A DNA stretch of 6,238 nt from Chloroflexota bacterium (GTDB taxonomy: Bacteria; Chloroflexota; Anaerolineae; Anaerolineales; UBA11579): assembly GCA_003250455.1 (NCBI GenBank), contig QKGK01000401.1:1-6238 (forward strand). Direction: 5' to 3'. Position numbers and translations under genes: made by a program. How positions within the stretch are numbered: the first letter of the stretch is position 1; each line of letters opens with the position of its first letter. The notes beneath the pieces were generated by a model, which saw only the letters and a list, made by a program, of their open reading frames with translations, was not told the origin of the DNA and made no database searches. This document shows positions 4,577 to 6,238 of the stretch, piece by piece.

Positions 4577-6238
4577 GATCTGACAACGGACGGGAACGTT
4601 TGCCAAACGGCGCAGTGATGGTAGTAGGTGGTGGGATTGCTGGAATGCAAGCCTCCCTCGACCTGGCCGACCAGGGATTCAAGGTCTATCTGGTTGAGAA
4701 AGAATCTGCGATTGGCGGCAAGATGGCCCAGCTGGACAAAACTTTCCCCACAAACGACTGCGCCATGTGCACGATCTCGCCCAAGCTGGTGGAAACTGCC
4801 CGGCAGCCCAATATTGAGATCATGACGACCACGGAGGTGCTGGATATCCAGGGTGTGGCGGGAGATTTCCAGGTCAGGGTCGAGCACAAACCCCGGTATA
4901 TCCTCACCGACCAGTGTGTGGCCTGTAACGACTGCGTGGATGTCTGCCCGGTGGTGGTGCCAGATCCGTTTAATGAAGGACTTTCTCAGCGCAGGGCCGT
5001 TTACAAGCTTTATCCCCAGGCGACTCCCAACGCCTATGCGATTAATAAACTCGGTATCGCTCCCTGCCGGGATGCCTGCCCGGCGGGTCAGCGTGCCCAG
5101 GGCTACATTGCCCTGATCCGGGAAGGCCGTTGGGATGATGCCCTGAGAGTGATCAAACTGGATAATCCTTTCCCTGGAATTTGCGGCAGGATCTGCAATC
5201 ATCGTTGTGAATCTTCCTGCAACCGCGGCCAATTCGACGAACCGATCAATATCCGTGCCCTGAAACGCTTTGTGACCGACAAAGTGTATCAAAACCCAAG
5301 AGTGCCCCGTAAAGCTGTTCCCAGGCAGCACGATGAAAAAATAGCGATCATCGGGGCTGGACCCTGCGGCTTGACGGCTGCCCAGGACCTGGCGCTGGCC
5401 GGGTACCCGGTTTCTGTCTTTGAGGCAATGCCCGTTGCCGGCGGGATGCTCCGGCTGGGCGTCCCGGAATTCCGGCTGCCGGTAGAGGTCATCGAGCGCG
5501 AGGTGCAGGATATCCTGGACCTTGGCGTTGAACCGCATCTCAACCATATGGTCCACAACCTGGACGACCTTTTCGACCAGGGATTCGACGCTGTGCTGAT
5601 CTCTGTGGGCGCCCATGAGGGCATCCGCTTGCCCATCCCCGGTGCAGACCGGGAAGGGGTGATCATTAATACCCATTTCCTGCGGGATGTGCGCCTGGGG
5701 AAATACCAGCCGGGAGAACCGCTCTTAAACCAGCTAGGTGAGCATGTTTTGGTCCTGGGGGGCGGAAATGTAGCTATCGACTGCGCCCGTACTGCGGTGC
5801 GCTTGGGAAAAAAGGTTTCGATGGCATGCCTGGAAAGCCGGGAAGGCATGCCCGCCCACCAATGGGAAGTGGAAGCAGCATTGGAGGAAGGTATCACCAT
5901 CCATAATGACTGCACATTTGAAGAAGTGCTGGGCGGGCAAAATGGGTACGTTTCCGGGGTGGCCTGCTCGAAAGTCTCTTCCTTCCGATTTGACGAAATG
6001 GGCAAGCTGCACCTGGAAAAGTCTCCGGACAGCCTGCATACGATTGAATGCGATACGGTCATCTTTTCTGTCGGGCAGCGCGCCGGTCTGGCTTTTTTGC
6101 CGGACGACACCGGGGTTGGCCTGACATCCCGGCAGACGGTTGCGATCAACCCCAACACCTTCGCCGCTACCCGGCCGGGTGTGTTTGCCGCCGGAGACAG
6201 CGTTTCGGGGACTGCCTTTGTGATCGAGGCAGTGGATA
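4573..6238 (+). CDS. HdrA-GltD/NfnB chimera: FAD- and NAD(P)H-dependent iron-sulfur oxidoreductase (3' end outside window)
   Basis: The frame is open from ATG 4573 to the window edge, giving 555 residues with no stop. Residues 1-160 are HdrA-like: an FAD fold (VVGGGIAGM, 17-25), the HdrA signature 'FPTNDCAMCTISPK' (58-71), and one [4Fe-4S] motif (C115, C118, C121, C125). From about 161 the protein is like the small subunit of glutamate synthase and NfnB: 'APCRDACPAG' (C165, C169), C204/C208/C212/C216 in the CGRICNHRCESSC block, an FAD fold (IIGAGPCGLTAA, 269-280), a pyridine-nucleotide fold (GGGNVAID, 396-403), and the second FAD contact 'GVFAAGDSVSG' (546-556 region). GltD-type proteins move electrons between NAD(P)H, FAD and [4Fe-4S] clusters, so this subunit probably connects the complex to the pyridine-nucleotide pool. 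The glutamate synthase large subunit is absent, so amination is unlikely. Further domains, perhaps a C-terminal ferredoxin, may follow outside the window. Assignment is firm by domain; the exact role is inferred. Confidence 0.85.
   Translation, partial: MRSDNGRERLPNGAVMVVGGGIAGMQASLDLADQGFKVYLVEKESAIGGKMAQLDKTFPTNDCAMCTISPKLVETARQPNIEIMTTTEVLDIQGVAGDFQVRVEHKPRYILTDQCVACNDCVDVCPVVVPDPFNEGLSQRRAVYKLYPQATPNAYAINKLGIAPCRDACPAGQRAQGYIALIREGRWDDALRVIKLDNPFPGICGRICNHRCESSCNRGQFDEPINIRALKRFVTDKVYQNPRVPRKAVPRQHDEKIAIIGAGPCGLTAAQDLALAGYPVSVFEAMPVAGGMLRLGVPEFRLPVEVIEREVQDILDLGVEPHLNHMVHNLDDLFDQGFDAVLISVGAHEGIRLPIPGADREGVIINTHFLRDVRLGKYQPGEPLLNQLGEHVLVLGGGNVAIDCARTAVRLGKKVSMACLESREGMPAHQWEVEAALEEGITIHNDCTFEEVLGGQNGYVSGVACSKVSSFRFDEMGKLHLEKSPDSLHTIECDTVIFSVGQRAGLAFLPDDTGVGLTSRQTVAINPNTFAATRPGVFAAGDSVSGTAFVIEAVD

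Noticed and set aside
4549..5676. 375-residue open frame on the minus strand
   Set aside because: It lies fully antisense to the HdrA-GltD coding region, has no recognisable motif, and the plus strand here shows unbroken family motifs. It is a shadow of GC-rich codon use.
5289..6158. 289-residue open frame on the minus strand
   Set aside because: It is antisense to the GltD-like half, rich in Ser, Arg and Pro as expected for a shadow frame, and has no family features.
879..6238. Frameshift or gene decay in the operon, suggested by repeated HdrA domains
   Set aside because: All three frames are continuous with intact cofactor motifs and ATGA joins, so the repeated domains reflect fusion and duplication, not breakage.
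1..6238. CRISPR array, insertion sequence or tRNA gene
   Set aside because: No regularly spaced direct repeats, transposase motifs, terminal inverted repeats or cloverleaf-like sequence were seen on either strand.

Overview
The window most likely comes from an anaerobic bacterium. The main evidence is a cluster of flavin and iron-sulfur electron-transfer genes of the heterodisulfide-reductase (Hdr) type, of the kind found in methanogens, sulfate reducers, acetogens and uncultured fermenters. Gene style (ATGA overlaps, a sigma70-like promoter, Shine-Dalgarno sites) is bacterial rather than archaeal. An Anaerolineae-like (Chloroflexota) host is my best guess from recalled protein style, but it is unproven without a search.

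Layout. (1) Bases 1-410 hold the C-terminal end of a membrane-anchored von Willebrand factor A (VWA) protein that begins upstream of the window. (2) Bases 411-878 are an AT-rich intergenic region with no convincing gene. It contains a good sigma70-type promoter (677-705), a Rex- or CRP/FNR-like dyad just upstream of it, an operator-like inverted repeat just downstream of it with a second related copy 84 bp further on, and a hairpin that pairs a strong Shine-Dalgarno sequence. (3) Bases 879-6238 are a tightly packed operon of three genes joined by two ATGA stop/start overlaps: a 1057-residue tandem HdrA fusion, an MvhD-like [2Fe-2S] protein, and a chimera of an HdrA N-terminal module with a GltD/NfnB-type NAD(P)H oxidoreductase. 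The last gene is open through the window end, so its C-terminus is not seen.

How the genes may work together (inference). The GltD-like half of the third protein would exchange electrons with NAD(H) or NADP(H). The MvhD-like protein would relay electrons through its [2Fe-2S] cluster. The tandem HdrA, with two predicted FAD sites, four ferredoxin-type [4Fe-4S] sites and two HdrA-specific cysteine clusters, would be the large electron-splitting or electron-confurcating core. No HdrB, HdrC, hydrogenase or formate dehydrogenase gene lies in the window, so the second and third redox partners are unknown. Most notable are the asymmetric double HdrA and the HdrA-GltD chimera flanking a single MvhD: a set of three HdrA-type flavin modules plus a pyridine-nucleotide module that does not match the classical HdrABC-MvhADG or FlxABCD-HdrABC layouts.
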